This document shows positions 44,980 to 54,026 of a stretch of 64,000 nucleotides of DNA, in pieces. The notes under the pieces are model-generated. The model saw nothing but the letters and a program-made list of their open reading frames with translations, did not search any database and had not been told where the DNA came from. The number at the start of each line of letters is the position of its first letter. The first letter of the stretch is position 1. A program made the translations under genes and the position numbers. The DNA comes from JAFAXD01 sp963833605 (GTDB lineage: Bacteria > Pseudomonadota > Alphaproteobacteria > Rhizobiales > Xanthobacteraceae): assembly GCA_963833605.1 (NCBI GenBank), contig CAWHYZ010000019.1, positions 1-64,000 on the forward strand. Reading direction: 5' to 3'.

Positions 44980-45195
44980 TCAGGCGGCTTCGCAGCGCCC
45001 GCAGGTGCAGGCATCTCCACAAGCTCCTGCCAGCGCTTCATCGATAATCTTGCGGATGGTGCGGGCACAGCGGCCGCACTGCGCGCTGCAGCCGAGGCAG
45101 CCATACACCTGACCGGTCGACCGCGGCGCTGCCGGTGCCTTCACCGCCGTACGCACGTCGTGGTCGGACAACACGTTGCAAGAGCAGATAATCAC
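44980..45195 (-). CDS. bfd: bacterioferritin-associated ferredoxin, (2Fe-2S)-binding
   Basis: A 71-residue Bfd-type protein starting at GTG 45195 with MIICSCNVLSDHDVR, the family's usual opening. The cluster-binding cysteines are C4, C6 and the later pair in CSAQCGRCARTI. Bfd reduces bacterioferritin heme to release stored iron. The C-terminal tail has extra cysteines (GACGDACTCGRC) beyond the usual domain. GTG was chosen over upstream in-frame starts because they would add residues unlike the family. It is probably iron regulated; no convincing Irr or Fur box was found by eye. Confidence 0.88.
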   Translation of the reverse strand: MIICSCNVLSDHDVRTAVKAPAAPRSTGQVYGCLGCSAQCGRCARTIRKIIDEALAGACGDACTCGRCEAA

Positions 45196-45322
45196 GCCGT
45201 CAATTCCCAGCTTGGCGTCCAACAGAGCACCCCTACCATATGGCAACTTGCCGGGTTTGATGCAAAACAAAAACGCAGGTTGAAATCGTTCCAGGCCGGT
45301 CCAATTTCCCTATATTTCCAGG

Positions 45323-45353
45323 GTTTTTGCAGCGCGCTCGGCGGTGCAAAAAC
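45323..45353. terminator. hairpin GTTTTTGCA...TGCAAAAAC
   Basis: A perfect nine-pair inverted repeat around a 13-base loop. It lies 27 bases beyond the stop of the DUF1932 gene and upstream of bfd. It could end the former's transcript or act as an operator for bfd. No T-run follows, so termination is uncertain. Confidence 0.35.
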
Positions 45354-45379
45354 TACAATTCCTCTAAAAAACGCGATCC

Positions 45380-46258
45380 TCAACCCGCCTTGCTGAGCTT
45401 TTCGGGGGCGTCGGCGCAGAACGCCCGCAACGCCGCAAGCTCGCGCTCGGCTTCGGGTTCCGTCTTGGCGGCACCCGCCGCCATGCGCTCGTAAAGTTGC
45501 GCGATCCCGGTGTACATGTCCCGGGAGGCCTCGTCCTTGCCAAGGAATTGCGCGATCTCCTCCATTTCGGCGATCCACCGGTAGGCTTTGGGAAACATGC
45601 GCGGCACCTGCCGGGTCAGCCATGTGGCGAGCTGGGGCTGGCTCTCGAACAGTTCACGCCGCAACGCATCAGCGCAGCCGGCGCGTGCCGCACCGAGCAT
45701 CATTGCGGTGCCGATCGCGGTGAACCCCTTGGTAATGCCCGCATAGGACATCTTGAGCGCCGATGCTGCGCCGATCGGGCCGTCGACGACCCGGATGTTG
45801 AGCCCATAGCGGGCGAGCCGCAGGGCTTCGGGCGCCGCCTCACCGGCCACGTAGAGATTGGGACTGTAGGTGCCGGCCGGCGGCCCGCCGATGATCCCGC
45901 CGTCGACATAGCGGCAATTGGTGCCCGCCAGCACAGCCCCGATCTGCTCGGCGGTTTGCGGCGCTACCGCGTTACAGTCGATGTAGATCGGGTTCTGGGT
46001 GGCGCGTGCCAGCGCCGGCTTGAGCCGCTCGGCGAGGGCTATGGCCTGACCAGGCGGGACGACCGAAAGAATAACAGTGGCCTGCGCCACGAGGTCGGCG
46101 TCCCCGACGGCCACCATGCCGGCGTCGCGGGCGCGCGCTGCGCTCGCCGGGCCGCGCCCCTCGAGCGAGGTCAGGACACGGGCGCCGCGCTCGGTCAGGC
46201 GACGGCCAATCCCGGACCCCATTTCGCCCGCGGCAATGACTGCGAACACGTCGGTCAT
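45380..46258 (-). CDS. NAD(P)-dependent dehydrogenase, 3-hydroxyisobutyrate dehydrogenase-like with DUF1932
   Basis: A 292-residue protein. The N-terminal Rossmann domain has the nucleotide motif VIAAGEMGSGIGRRL, then ILSVVPPGQAIALAERL and YIDCNAVAP. The C-terminal DUF1932 helical domain (about 185-260) is KMSYAGITKGFTAIGTAMML onward. This layout is that of 6-phosphogluconate-like beta-hydroxyacid dehydrogenases. The substrate is not known. ATG 46258 has GGAG nine bases ahead; ATG 46273 is the other candidate. Confidence 0.88.
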   Translation of the reverse strand: MTDVFAVIAAGEMGSGIGRRLTERGARVLTSLEGRGPASAARARDAGMVAVGDADLVAQATVILSVVPPGQAIALAERLKPALARATQNPIYIDCNAVAPQTAEQIGAVLAGTNCRYVDGGIIGGPPAGTYSPNLYVAGEAAPEALRLARYGLNIRVVDGPIGAASALKMSYAGITKGFTAIGTAMMLGAARAGCADALRRELFESQPQLATWLTRQVPRMFPKAYRWIAEMEEIAQFLGKDEASRDMYTGIAQLYERMAAGAAKTEPEAERELAALRAFCADAPEKLSKAG

Positions 46259-46417
46259 CGGATCTAGCTCCATTGGTTTGGGCTATTGTCGCCGTATGGC
46301 CACGCGCTGTCGAGCGGTGCGCGCGAGTGTCTCCAACGTGATAGCCCCCGCCCAAAACGGCGATTGACGCGGTTTGCCGGGAGTGCAATCGAAGCGCGCG
46401 CACATGAGACCGACCCC

Positions 46418-46891
46418 ATGCTCAAAGAGATCAAGTCCTTTTTCGCCGATCTGACCGGCGGCAAGGAAGTCGCTCATTTCGAAGACAATGACTACCGCTT
46501 AGCGGCTGCCGCATTGCTCGTGCATGTGGCGACCCTCGAGGGCGCCCTTTCAGATACGAGCCGCGCGAAGCTCAACGCACTGCTCAAGTCGCGCTTCGAG
46601 TTGACCGACGCGCTGACTGAGGAATTGATCGACGCCGCGGTCGCCGCCGACCACGAGGCTATCGATTTTTATCATTTCACCAGCCTGCTCAACCGCGCTC
46701 TCAACGAGGAAGGCCGCCAGCGCATCATCGAGATGATGTGGGAGATGGTGTACGTCGACGGGCGTGTGACTGAGTTCGAAGAGAACGTGATGTGGCGTGT
46801 CTCCGACCTGCTTGGTGTCTCGGCGCGCGAGCGCATCGAGCTGCGCCATCAGGTTGCTGGAGAGCAAAGCAAAACCTCCGACGAGGCATGA
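46418..46891 (+). CDS. TerB-family (tellurite resistance-like) protein
   Basis: A 157-residue all-helical TerB-fold protein: FEDNDYRLAAAALLVHVATL, ALNEEGRQRIIEMMWEMVYV and DGRVTEFEENVMWRVSDLLG. The acidic pair in VYVDG and the following EFEE form the presumed metal site. The name of the family does not establish tellurite resistance, and its role here is unknown. It lies ten bases before a frameshifted SDR. Confidence 0.85.
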   Translation: MLKEIKSFFADLTGGKEVAHFEDNDYRLAAAALLVHVATLEGALSDTSRAKLNALLKSRFELTDALTEELIDAAVAADHEAIDFYHFTSLLNRALNEEGRQRIIEMMWEMVYVDGRVTEFEENVMWRVSDLLGVSARERIELRHQVAGEQSKTSDEA

Positions 46892-46900
46892 GGCGAGGCG

Positions 46901-47675
46901 ATGGCACGCCCGGTCGCGATCATTACCGGTGCATCCGCGGGCATTGGGACAGCGTTGGCGCAGGTCTTCGCGAGCGCACGGCCATGAGCTTGTGCTGGTG
47001 GCGCGGCGTGAGACGCGGCTGCACGCCCTCGCCGATGAGATTGCGGGTCGGGGCCGGCCGCGTCCGCTGGTGCTCGGCCTTGATCTCACCCAAGCTGGGG
47101 CCGCGGCGCGCATCGGCGAGGCTATGACCGCCGCCGGAGTTGAACCGCAGTACGTGGTCAACAATGCGGGCTTTGGCCTGTGGGGACAGGCCGCGACGCT
47201 CAGCCGTGACGAGCAACTCGCCATGGTCGACCTCAATGTCCGGGTCATGGTCGATCTCTCGCTCGCATTCGTTGACAGTCTGTCACGCCAGAAGGGCGGC
47301 ATCCTGAACGTTGCGTCGGTTGCGGGCTTCCTGCCCGGGCCGAATATGGCGGTCTACTATGCCAGCAAGGCGTTTGTGCTTTCGTTCACCGATGCGCTGC
47401 GCGCTGAACTCGCGCCGCGCGGGATTCGCGTCACTGCGCTCTGCCCCGGCCCGGTGCCGACCGAATTTCAAGCCCGTGCTGGCGGCATCCCCACGCAGGG
47501 CGGGCCGTTGCTCAGACGCGGGGCCGAGGAAGTCGCGCTCGCCGGCTACCGCGGCCTGATGACTGGCCGCGCCTACGTGGTGCCGGGTTGGCCGAACCGG
47601 ATCATCACGACCTTGCTGCCACGGCTGCTGCCGCGCGCGTTCCTGGCCAACCAAATGGCGAAGGTGCAGCGCTGA
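46901..47675 (+). pseudogene. SDR-family oxidoreductase, frameshifted
   Basis: From ATG 46901 the frame reads MARPVAIITGASAGIG and ALAQVFAS, then stops at TGA 46985. In the next frame the protein continues HGHELVLVARRETRLHALAD, NNAGFGLWG, NVASVAGF, the YYASK active site and LCPGPVPTEFQAR, to the stop at 47673-47675. The break needs one base removed near 46974-46976 and the rejoined protein would be a normal 257-residue DltE-type SDR. Everything else is conserved. Either an assembly indel or a recent loss. Confidence 0.8.
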
Positions 47676-47813
47676 TCGGCCCACAGGCCTGATATGCTTT
47701 CATGGCCGGGCTGCGTGCAATAGTATTTGCTGCAGTCGGGGGAGCAGGTACGAGTGGCCTCCGTGCACGGATCGATTCGAAAACCGACCCCCGATCACCC
47801 GGCCGAGCAACCG

Positions 47814-48509
47814 ATGCTGATCATACTGCATCAGGAACTGTCGACCCCGGGTCGGGTCGGCCACTACCTGCACGCGCGCGGCTATCCGCTCGACATCCGC
47901 CGTCCCGCACTGGGCGACCCGCTGCCCGAAACGCTTGCCGGCCACCGCGCGATTGTCGTCTTCGGCGGGCCGATGAGCGCCAATGACGAGACCGATTTCA
48001 TCAAGCGCGAGATCGACTGGCTGTCGGTGCCGCTGAAGGAGCAGAAGCCGTTCCTGGGCATCTGCCTGGGGGCGCAGATGCTGGCGCGCAAGCTCGGCGC
48101 CAAGGTTTGCTTTCACCCGGACGGAATGGTCGAGGTCGGTTATTACCCGATCCGGGTCACGGCGGCTGGTCGCGCCGTTTGCGAGACATGGCCTTCCCAC
48201 GTCTATCAGTGGCATCGCGAAGGTTTTGATTTGCCGGCTGGCGCCGACTTGCTGGCGCAAGGCGATATCTTTGACGTGCAGGCGTTCCGCTATGGGCCGG
48301 CCGCCTATGGGGTCCAATTCCACGCGGAAGTGACCCACGCCATGATGTGCCGGTGGACGACGCGCGGCCAGGCCCGGATGGAAATGCCCGGCGCTCGCCA
48401 GCGCGCCGAACATTATGCGGACCGGCCGGTCTATGACCCGGCGATCCAGCGTTGGCTCACCGATTTTCTCGACCACTGGATCGGCGCGGATACGGAAGCG
48501 GGGCGCTAG
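47814..48509 (+). CDS. class I glutamine amidotransferase (GMP synthase N-domain-like)
   Basis: A 231-residue type 1 GATase-fold protein: VVFGGPMSANDE, the nucleophile elbow FLGICLGAQM (C84), HWHREG-like YQWHREGFDLP and the catalytic His/Glu in VQFHAEV (H170, E172). The triad is complete, so it should hydrolyse glutamine or act as a gamma-glutamyl transferase/hydrolase; no synthase domain is attached. The start is uncertain: ATG 47814 begins MLIILHQELSTPGRVGHYL, which fits the family, but no strong ribosome site precedes it. The M24-family gene follows after three bases. Confidence 0.85.
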   Translation: MLIILHQELSTPGRVGHYLHARGYPLDIRRPALGDPLPETLAGHRAIVVFGGPMSANDETDFIKREIDWLSVPLKEQKPFLGICLGAQMLARKLGAKVCFHPDGMVEVGYYPIRVTAAGRAVCETWPSHVYQWHREGFDLPAGADLLAQGDIFDVQAFRYGPAAYGVQFHAEVTHAMMCRWTTRGQARMEMPGARQRAEHYADRPVYDPAIQRWLTDFLDHWIGADTEAGR

Positions 48510-48512
48510 CCC

Positions 48513-49691
48513 ATGGGCCGCGAGGTCCTGAGTGATCCCAAGATTGCCGCCATCCTGGCCGCCCCCTATGGGCGGTTTTCCGACGCCGAGTTCGCACGCA
48601 GACGGTCGGCGCTCGCCGACGTGATGCATCGACATGAGTGCGATGCGCTTTTGCTGTGCGGCGAGCAGCGCGTGGGCACCGGCGTCGGCTGGCTCACCGG
48701 ATGGGCGACCACCACCGAAGCGATGGTGTTGTTTGTGCCGGGCGAGCGCGACGTGCTCTGGGTCGAACACTATAACCACGTGCCCAATGCCACGGCGATC
48801 GCGCGCGATGCGGAGGTGCGCTGGGGCGAACGCAAGGGCGCGCAGCTGCCCGCCGGAGAGGCGAGCCGTCGCGGCATCAAGCGCGTCGGGGTCATGGGCA
48901 TGCTGTCGTGGGCAAAGGTCCGCCAACTGTCGGCCGCGTTCACCCTCGTCGACCTCAATGCCGAATATGCCGGCTTGCGCATGCGCAAGTCCGACGAGGA
49001 GATCGAATGGATGCGGATCGGCGCCGCGTTCAGCGATCTCGGTATCGAGGCGCTGCTCAACGAGGCGAGGCCCGGCATGACCGAGCGCGAGCTGGGCGCC
49101 CTGGTGGAGCGCGACTACGTTGCGCTCGGAGGTTCGACGGTGATCCACTTCATCGGGATCAACAACATGGCCAGTCCCGATCTGTGCGTGCCGCCGCAGT
49201 ATCATTCATCGCGCAAATTGCAGCGCGGCGACATGATGTTCGTCGAGTTCACCGCGAGCTTCTGGGACTCACCCGGACAAGTGCTGCGCACCTTTGCGGT
49301 CGGAGCGGAGCCGACGCCGCTCTTTCGCGAGCTCTACGCGGTTGCGGAAGCAGCGTTCCGCGCGATCACCGGGGTGCTGCGCGCCGGTGTCTCCTGCCAG
49401 GAGATCGTCGCGGCCTCCGGCGTCATCGAGGACGCCGGCTTCACCATCTATGACGACATCATGCATGGCTTCGGCGGCGGATATTGGCCGCCGGTGCTCG
49501 GCACCAGGAGCCGTCCGGCCGGACCCGTTCCGGACCTGCGGCTCGATTCCAACATGACGGTGGTGGTGCAGCCTAACGTGATCACGCGCGACCACAAGGC
49601 CGGCGTCCAGCTCGGCGAGATGGTACGGGTCACGCCCACGGGCTTCGAGCGCATGCACACCGCCCCATGGGGATTTCTGCGGATCGGGTGA
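48513..49691 (+). CDS. M24-fold (aminopeptidase P/creatinase-like) protein with a degenerate metal site
   Basis: A 392-residue pita-bread-fold protein with an N-terminal creatinase domain (about 20-150) and a C-terminal M24 domain. The usual metal ligands are not all present. By eye the ligand positions read VEFTASFWDSPGQVLRTF (GD becomes GQ), a retained His in MHGFGGGY, Gln instead of Glu in VVQPNVI, and Glu in QLGEMVRVT. This points to a metal-free hydrolase like creatinase or to a different activity. It starts three bases after the GATase gene, so the two are probably expressed together. Confidence 0.85.
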   Translation: MGREVLSDPKIAAILAAPYGRFSDAEFARRRSALADVMHRHECDALLLCGEQRVGTGVGWLTGWATTTEAMVLFVPGERDVLWVEHYNHVPNATAIARDAEVRWGERKGAQLPAGEASRRGIKRVGVMGMLSWAKVRQLSAAFTLVDLNAEYAGLRMRKSDEEIEWMRIGAAFSDLGIEALLNEARPGMTERELGALVERDYVALGGSTVIHFIGINNMASPDLCVPPQYHSSRKLQRGDMMFVEFTASFWDSPGQVLRTFAVGAEPTPLFRELYAVAEAAFRAITGVLRAGVSCQEIVAASGVIEDAGFTIYDDIMHGFGGGYWPPVLGTRSRPAGPVPDLRLDSNMTVVVQPNVITRDHKAGVQLGEMVRVTPTGFERMHTAPWGFLRIG

Positions 49692-49763
49692 GCTCGGGTC
49701 GGCGTTCTGGGCGCAGCGTCGTACCAGGGGCGCTGCAGATGCGGGACACGAACCCCGGCGTTG

Positions 49764-50993
49764 CTAACGATACCGTTGCTCAAAGCTTCCCATTCGAAAC
49801 AGCGCCGGAAATGCTTTGATCCAAAGCGCCACCACCAGCAGTGTGCCGATCCCGCCGATCAGCACCGACGGGATGGTACCGAACCAGTCCGCCGTTACTC
49901 CGGAACGGAATTCGCCGATCTGGTTGGACGTACCGATGAACAGTGCGTTCACGGCGCTGACCCGTCCGCGCATGGCGTCGGGGGTCTCGAGCTGGATCAC
50001 CGGCTGGCGGATCACGATACTGAGCATGTCGGAAGCACCGATCACCACCAGCATGGCCATCGAAAACAAGAACGATGTCGAGAGTCCGAAGCAGATGGTC
50101 GCGAGCCCGAACACGCCGATCGCCGCGTACATGACGACGCCGACGTGCCGCCGCAACGGCCAGCGTGCGATCGCGAACGAGCAGGCGAGTGCGCCGGCCG
50201 CCGGTGCCGCGCGCATCAAACCGAGCCCAACGGTGCCGACTTGGAAGATGTCGCGCGCAAAGATCGGAAGCAGTGCGGTCGCCCCGCCAAAGATCACCGC
50301 GAACATGTCGAGCGACATGGCGCCGAGCACGATCGGGTTGCGGCGGACGAAGTTGATTCCGGCAAACAGCGCGTCGAACGACAGCGGGGCACGCGCGGAC
50401 TCGGTCCGCTTGATCGGGATGCACCAGACCAGGATGGTCGAGGCGAGGAACAGCAAGGCACACGCCGCGTAGACGTAGCTCGTGCCCAGGATCAGCATGG
50501 CGCCGCCGAGTGCCGGCCCCGCGATGGTGGCGGTCTGTGTCGCGGACGAGAGCTCCGCGATCACCCGTGGCAGCACCGTGGATGGCACGAGCGCGGGCGG
50601 GATCGTCTGCAGTGTGGTTGCCTCGAACGAACGCGCGGCACCGAGCGCGAACACGGCCGCGAGGATCAGGTCGTTGGTGACCACGGCGAACGCGGTGGCG
50701 ATCGCCAGGATCGCCACCGCACAGGCCTCGGCAGCCTGGGCAATCAGCATGATGCGCTTGCGATCGTGCTGGTCGACGACGTGGCCTGCGATCAGCACCA
50801 GCGCGAACTGCGGGATGAACTGCATGAGCCCCACAAGGCCGAGCTGCATCGGGCTCGACGTCATTTCGTAGATCTGCCAGCCCACGGCGACGACCTGCAT
50901 CTGGTAGGCGATCGAGGTGGCGACGCGCGCGAGCCACAGCAGGAAAACCGGCCGATGGCGGAACAGCGAATACGAGGTGTGCTCGCTGGTCAT
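49764..50993 (-). CDS. MFS transporter, MFS_3/EntS-like
   Basis: A 409-residue major facilitator with about 12 hydrophobic segments. The first loop motif reads GHVVDQHDRKRIMLIAQA (the A-motif of MFS pumps), and TPDAMRGRVSAVNALFIG is the mirrored loop in the second half, as in EntS/MFS_3 exporters. It is likely an efflux carrier; the substrate is unknown. It is convergent with the M24-family gene 72 bases away. Confidence 0.9.
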   Translation of the reverse strand: MTSEHTSYSLFRHRPVFLLWLARVATSIAYQMQVVAVGWQIYEMTSSPMQLGLVGLMQFIPQFALVLIAGHVVDQHDRKRIMLIAQAAEACAVAILAIATAFAVVTNDLILAAVFALGAARSFEATTLQTIPPALVPSTVLPRVIAELSSATQTATIAGPALGGAMLILGTSYVYAACALLFLASTILVWCIPIKRTESARAPLSFDALFAGINFVRRNPIVLGAMSLDMFAVIFGGATALLPIFARDIFQVGTVGLGLMRAAPAAGALACSFAIARWPLRRHVGVVMYAAIGVFGLATICFGLSTSFLFSMAMLVVIGASDMLSIVIRQPVIQLETPDAMRGRVSAVNALFIGTSNQIGEFRSGVTADWFGTIPSVLIGGIGTLLVVALWIKAFPALFRMGSFEQRYR

Positions 50994-51115
50994 GTGGGTC
51001 CTGCGCTCGGTGTCATCGCCGGCGTTGATCCGACCACCCCGATCGAGATGGCTCCGCGCGTCCTAGTTGTTCGGATCCGACTGATACTGACACTGAGATT
51101 GGCTTTGGCGAGGTT

Positions 51116-51191
51116 TGGTGGAGCCGAGGGGATTTGAACCCCTGACCTCCGCAGTGCGATTGCGGCGCTCTCCCAACTGAGCTACGGCCCC
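51116..51191 (-). tRNA. tRNA-Ala (anticodon CGC)
   Basis: On the minus strand this folds into a full 76-base cloverleaf with the acceptor GGGGCCG/CGGCTCC, D-arm GCTC..GAGC, anticodon stem CCGCA/TGCGG with the loop ATCGCAC (CGC in positions 34-36, reading GCG codons), T-arm AGGGG/CCCCT with TTCAAAT, and an encoded CCA end at 51116-51118. Confidence 0.96.
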
Positions 51192-51334
51192 GATCGGCCC
51201 ACTGCTGTGGGCGGCAAACGAGTGGCGCCATTTAGGCCGCGGGTCTGCCAGTGTCAAGGATCGGCTGACGACTGGCTTGTGAGCGCATCGGCGACCCGCT
51301 ACATGTGCGCATCGTTCATTTCCGGGTCCCGCTC

Positions 51335-51625
51335 ATGCGCGCGCTGTTCCTCGTCATCGATCTTGCCCTCGAGATTTATATCTGGCTGCTGATCGCGGCT
51401 GCGATCCTGTCGTGGCTGGTGGCCTTCAATGTGGTCAACACCCGCAACCAGGTGGTTGCCATGATCGGTGACTTTCTGTTTCGGATCACGGAGCCGGCGC
51501 TGCGGCCGATCCGCAACATGTTGCCTGAACTCGGCGGTATCGACATCTCGCCGGTCATCCTCATCCTCATCATCATTTTCATCCGCTACGTCATTGCTCT
51601 TTACATCCTGCCGAACGTCTATTGA
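51335..51625 (+). CDS. yggT: YggT-family membrane protein
   Basis: A 96-residue protein with two strongly hydrophobic helices (LALEIYIWLLIAAAILSWLV and ISPVILILIIIFIRYVIAL) around the family motif FRITEPALRPIRNMLP. YggT proteins are small inner-membrane proteins linked to osmotic stress and cell division. ATG 51335 was chosen over GTG 51305 because the family starts just before the first helix. The stop overlaps the following yggU start. Confidence 0.9.
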   Translation: MRALFLVIDLALEIYIWLLIAAAILSWLVAFNVVNTRNQVVAMIGDFLFRITEPALRPIRNMLPELGGIDISPVILILIIIFIRYVIALYILPNVY

Positions 51626-51954
51626 GCGGTACTCCGCAGCCGCCGTGGACTGCGAGCCCACACGGCATCCTGCTGACGGTGCGGCTGACCCCGAAGGGCG
51701 GTAGAGACGCGGTTGACGGCATCGAGCAGATGGCAGACGGGCGCACGGTGTTGAAAGTACGGGTGCGGGCGGCCGCCAGTGAAGGCGAGGCCAACGCGGC
51801 GCTGACGCGGCTGATCGCGCGCACGCTGGCGGTGCCGCCGTCGTGTGTCACGCTGGTCGCGGGCGCGACCTCGCGGGTGAAGCGACTGAGCGTCAAGGGT
51901 GACGTCGCAGTGCTGGCAGCCGCGTTGCGAGGAATCATGGGAGCGACGGAATGA
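51622..51954 (+). CDS. yggU: DUF167/YggU-family protein
   Basis: A 110-residue YggU-family protein with VRLTPKGGRDAVDGI, LKVRVRAAASEGEANAALTRLIA and VTLVAGATSRVKRLSV. It is a small alpha/beta fold of unknown role. The start is given as TTG 51622, which overlaps the yggT stop, and its stop overlaps the folD ATG. The yggT-yggU-folD order implies co-transcription. Confidence 0.88.
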   Translation: MSGTPQPPWTASPHGILLTVRLTPKGGRDAVDGIEQMADGRTVLKVRVRAAASEGEANAALTRLIARTLAVPPSCVTLVAGATSRVKRLSVKGDVAVLAAALRGIMGATE

Positions 51955-52838
51955 CGGCGAAGGTCATCGACGGCAAGACGATCGCAGCGGAGACGCGGGT
52001 CAAGGTCGCCGTCGAAGTTGCGCGGCTCGCGCGCGAGCACGCCGTGGTGCCTGGACTCGCCGTGGTGCTGGTTGGCAACAACCCGGCAAGCGAAGTCTAT
52101 GTCGGCAGCAAGAAAAAGATGACGGTCGAAGCCGGGATGAAATCGCTCGATCATCATCTGCCGGAATCAGTCAGCGAGGCAGACCTGCTGGCGTTGATCG
52201 CGCGGCTCAATGCCGATCCGGCCGTCAACGGCATTTTGGTGCAACTGCCGCTGCCCCGGCAGATCGACGCCCAGAACGTCATCAACGCGATCGATCCCGG
52301 CAAGGACGTGGATGGATTTCATCCGCTCAATGCCGGCCGCCTCGCCACCGGGTTGCCGGCGCTCGTGCCGTGTACGCCGCTCGGCTGCATCATTCTGGCG
52401 AAGTCCGTCCAGCCGTCGCTGACCGGGCTCGAGGCGGTGGTGGTCGGCCGTTCCAACATCGTCGGCAAACCGCTGGCCGCGCTGTTGATCGGGGAAAGCG
52501 CCACGGTGACGGTCGCGCATTCCAAGACCCACGATCTGCCGGCGGTGTGCCGGCGCGCCGACCTGTTGTTCGCGGCGGTCGGGCGCCCCCAGATGATCAA
52601 GGGCGACTGGGTCAAGCTGGGGGCGACCGTGATTGACGTCGGCATCAATCGCGTTCCATCGGCGACGCCGGGCAAGACCCGCATCGTCGGTGACGTCGAC
52701 TACGCGCAGGCGGCGGAGCGTGCGGGCGCCATCACACCGGTGCCGGGGGGCGTCGGCCCGATGACGATCGCGTGCCTGTTGGTCAACACCTTGCGATCGG
52801 CCTGTGCGGCCCACGGCCTGCCGCCGCCGGCGGTATGA
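51951..52838 (+). CDS. folD: bifunctional methylenetetrahydrofolate dehydrogenase/methenyltetrahydrofolate cyclohydrolase
   Basis: A 295-residue FolD. Family signatures are seen: the substrate-site Lys in YVGSKKKMTVEAGM, GILVQLPLPRQID, the Rossmann-type VVVGRSNIVGKPLAALL and the C-terminal signature TPVPGGVGPMTIACLL. It makes 10-formyl-THF from 5,10-methylene-THF with NADP. ATG 51951 overlaps the yggU stop (ATGA). Confidence 0.97.
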   Translation: MTAKVIDGKTIAAETRVKVAVEVARLAREHAVVPGLAVVLVGNNPASEVYVGSKKKMTVEAGMKSLDHHLPESVSEADLLALIARLNADPAVNGILVQLPLPRQIDAQNVINAIDPGKDVDGFHPLNAGRLATGLPALVPCTPLGCIILAKSVQPSLTGLEAVVVGRSNIVGKPLAALLIGESATVTVAHSKTHDLPAVCRRADLLFAAVGRPQMIKGDWVKLGATVIDVGINRVPSATPGKTRIVGDVDYAQAAERAGAITPVPGGVGPMTIACLLVNTLRSACAAHGLPPPAV

Positions 52839-52870
52839 ACCGCATCGGCCGCGAGGGCGATTAAATCATC

Positions 52871-53452
52871 ATGTGCCGATCTCTCGCACCGATTGCGGCG
52901 CTTGTCGTTCTGCAGGCGCCCGCGTTTGCGCAATCCAACCCCGCAATCGAGAGCGTCTACACGGCATTCGATTCCAACAAATGCCGTCATGCCCCTGGTC
53001 GCGACGTTGAGGATTATGGTTCCTGGCTGTGCCCAGGCTATGACGGCATCCCGGTGCGTCTCGCCGCCGGCGACCAGCGCATGTATGTGAGCTTCGGCCG
53101 CAATGCTGCACGCGAGCCTGCGGCTGGGGAAACGATCGATCACTTCAACGACGTCTACAAGGGGACGATCGAGTGGCGCCTCGAGCGCAAGCCCAACGGC
53201 AAGCTAGAACCTTTTGCCACCATCCTGCGCTGGAACTACATGACGAACGTCGACGACACCAAAGCGAGCGGGCGCAAGCTGGTGGTGACGCGATTTGGGT
53301 CGGGCGGTGTGTGCCATGTGGGCTACGTCGACGCGCGCGCCAATCCGGACGCCAACGAGCTCGCGCGCAAGCTTGCGGACGAGAAGGCGCGCACATTCCG
53401 GTGCGGCAAGGATACAGCTCAAGCAGTGGGAAATCGGCCGCCGGATGATTGA
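52871..53452 (+). CDS. secreted hypothetical protein
   Basis: A 193-residue protein with a signal peptide (MCRSLAPIAALVVLQAPAFAQ) and no recognised domain. Three cysteines (CRHAPG, WLCPGYDG, GVCHVGY) are spaced for disulfide bonds, and a fourth lies near the end (FRCGKD). It follows folD by 32 bases and may be in its operon, but a separate promoter is possible. Similar proteins are known to me only as uncharacterised ones. Confidence 0.8.
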   Translation: MCRSLAPIAALVVLQAPAFAQSNPAIESVYTAFDSNKCRHAPGRDVEDYGSWLCPGYDGIPVRLAAGDQRMYVSFGRNAAREPAAGETIDHFNDVYKGTIEWRLERKPNGKLEPFATILRWNYMTNVDDTKASGRKLVVTRFGSGGVCHVGYVDARANPDANELARKLADEKARTFRCGKDTAQAVGNRPPDD

Positions 53453-53962
53453 TCAGGCGTTCCAGGCGTAGGCCACCTTGTCGAGCATTTTGCCGCCGAA
53501 GGTTTCCGACGAGCGCGCCACCGGCTGACCGCCGAGCGCGCGATAGAACCCGACGGCCGGCTCATTGTCGGAGAGCGCCCATACGACGAGGCTTTTGATC
53601 CCGCTCTGAGCCAGGTCGCGACGGGCTGCGGTGAACAGCCGGCGACCAAAACCGAGGCCTTGATATTGCGGCCGCAGATAAAGCTCGTAGATCTCGCCCT
53701 CGTAGCTCAGGCTGCGCGCACGGTTACGGCCGTAGTTGGCGTAGCCGGCGACGGTGTCGCCGAACACGAACAGCGACACGCGGCTGCCCTTGCGGATCGA
53801 CCCATCCCACCACACGGCGCCACGCCGGTTGATCAACCGCTCGAGCTCGAGACCCGGGATGATGCCCTGGTAGGCTGTGCGCCATGCCTCATCGTGAGCG
53901 GCTGCGAGCGCTCTCGCATCCGAAGGCCTTGCGCGCCTGATCTCGATGAGTGTTGTGCTCAT
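53453..53962 (-). CDS. GNAT-family N-acetyltransferase
   Basis: A 169-residue acetyl-CoA-dependent transferase: IYELYLRPQYQGLGFGRRL is the V-motif and acetyl-CoA-binding Q/RxxGxG/A segment, followed by VVWALSDNEPAVGFYRALG, the common C-terminal motif. The substrate is unknown. The N-terminal end is close to the start of the alpha/beta hydrolase on the other strand, so the two may share a control region. Confidence 0.9.
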   Translation of the reverse strand: MSTTLIEIRRARPSDARALAAAHDEAWRTAYQGIIPGLELERLINRRGAVWWDGSIRKGSRVSLFVFGDTVAGYANYGRNRARSLSYEGEIYELYLRPQYQGLGFGRRLFTAARRDLAQSGIKSLVVWALSDNEPAVGFYRALGGQPVARSSETFGGKMLDKVAYAWNA

Positions 53963-54026
53963 AGGTATGATTGAATCAATTCGCGCGGCTTACGGCAAGT
54001 CCTACGTTTACTGTTTGCATAATCGG

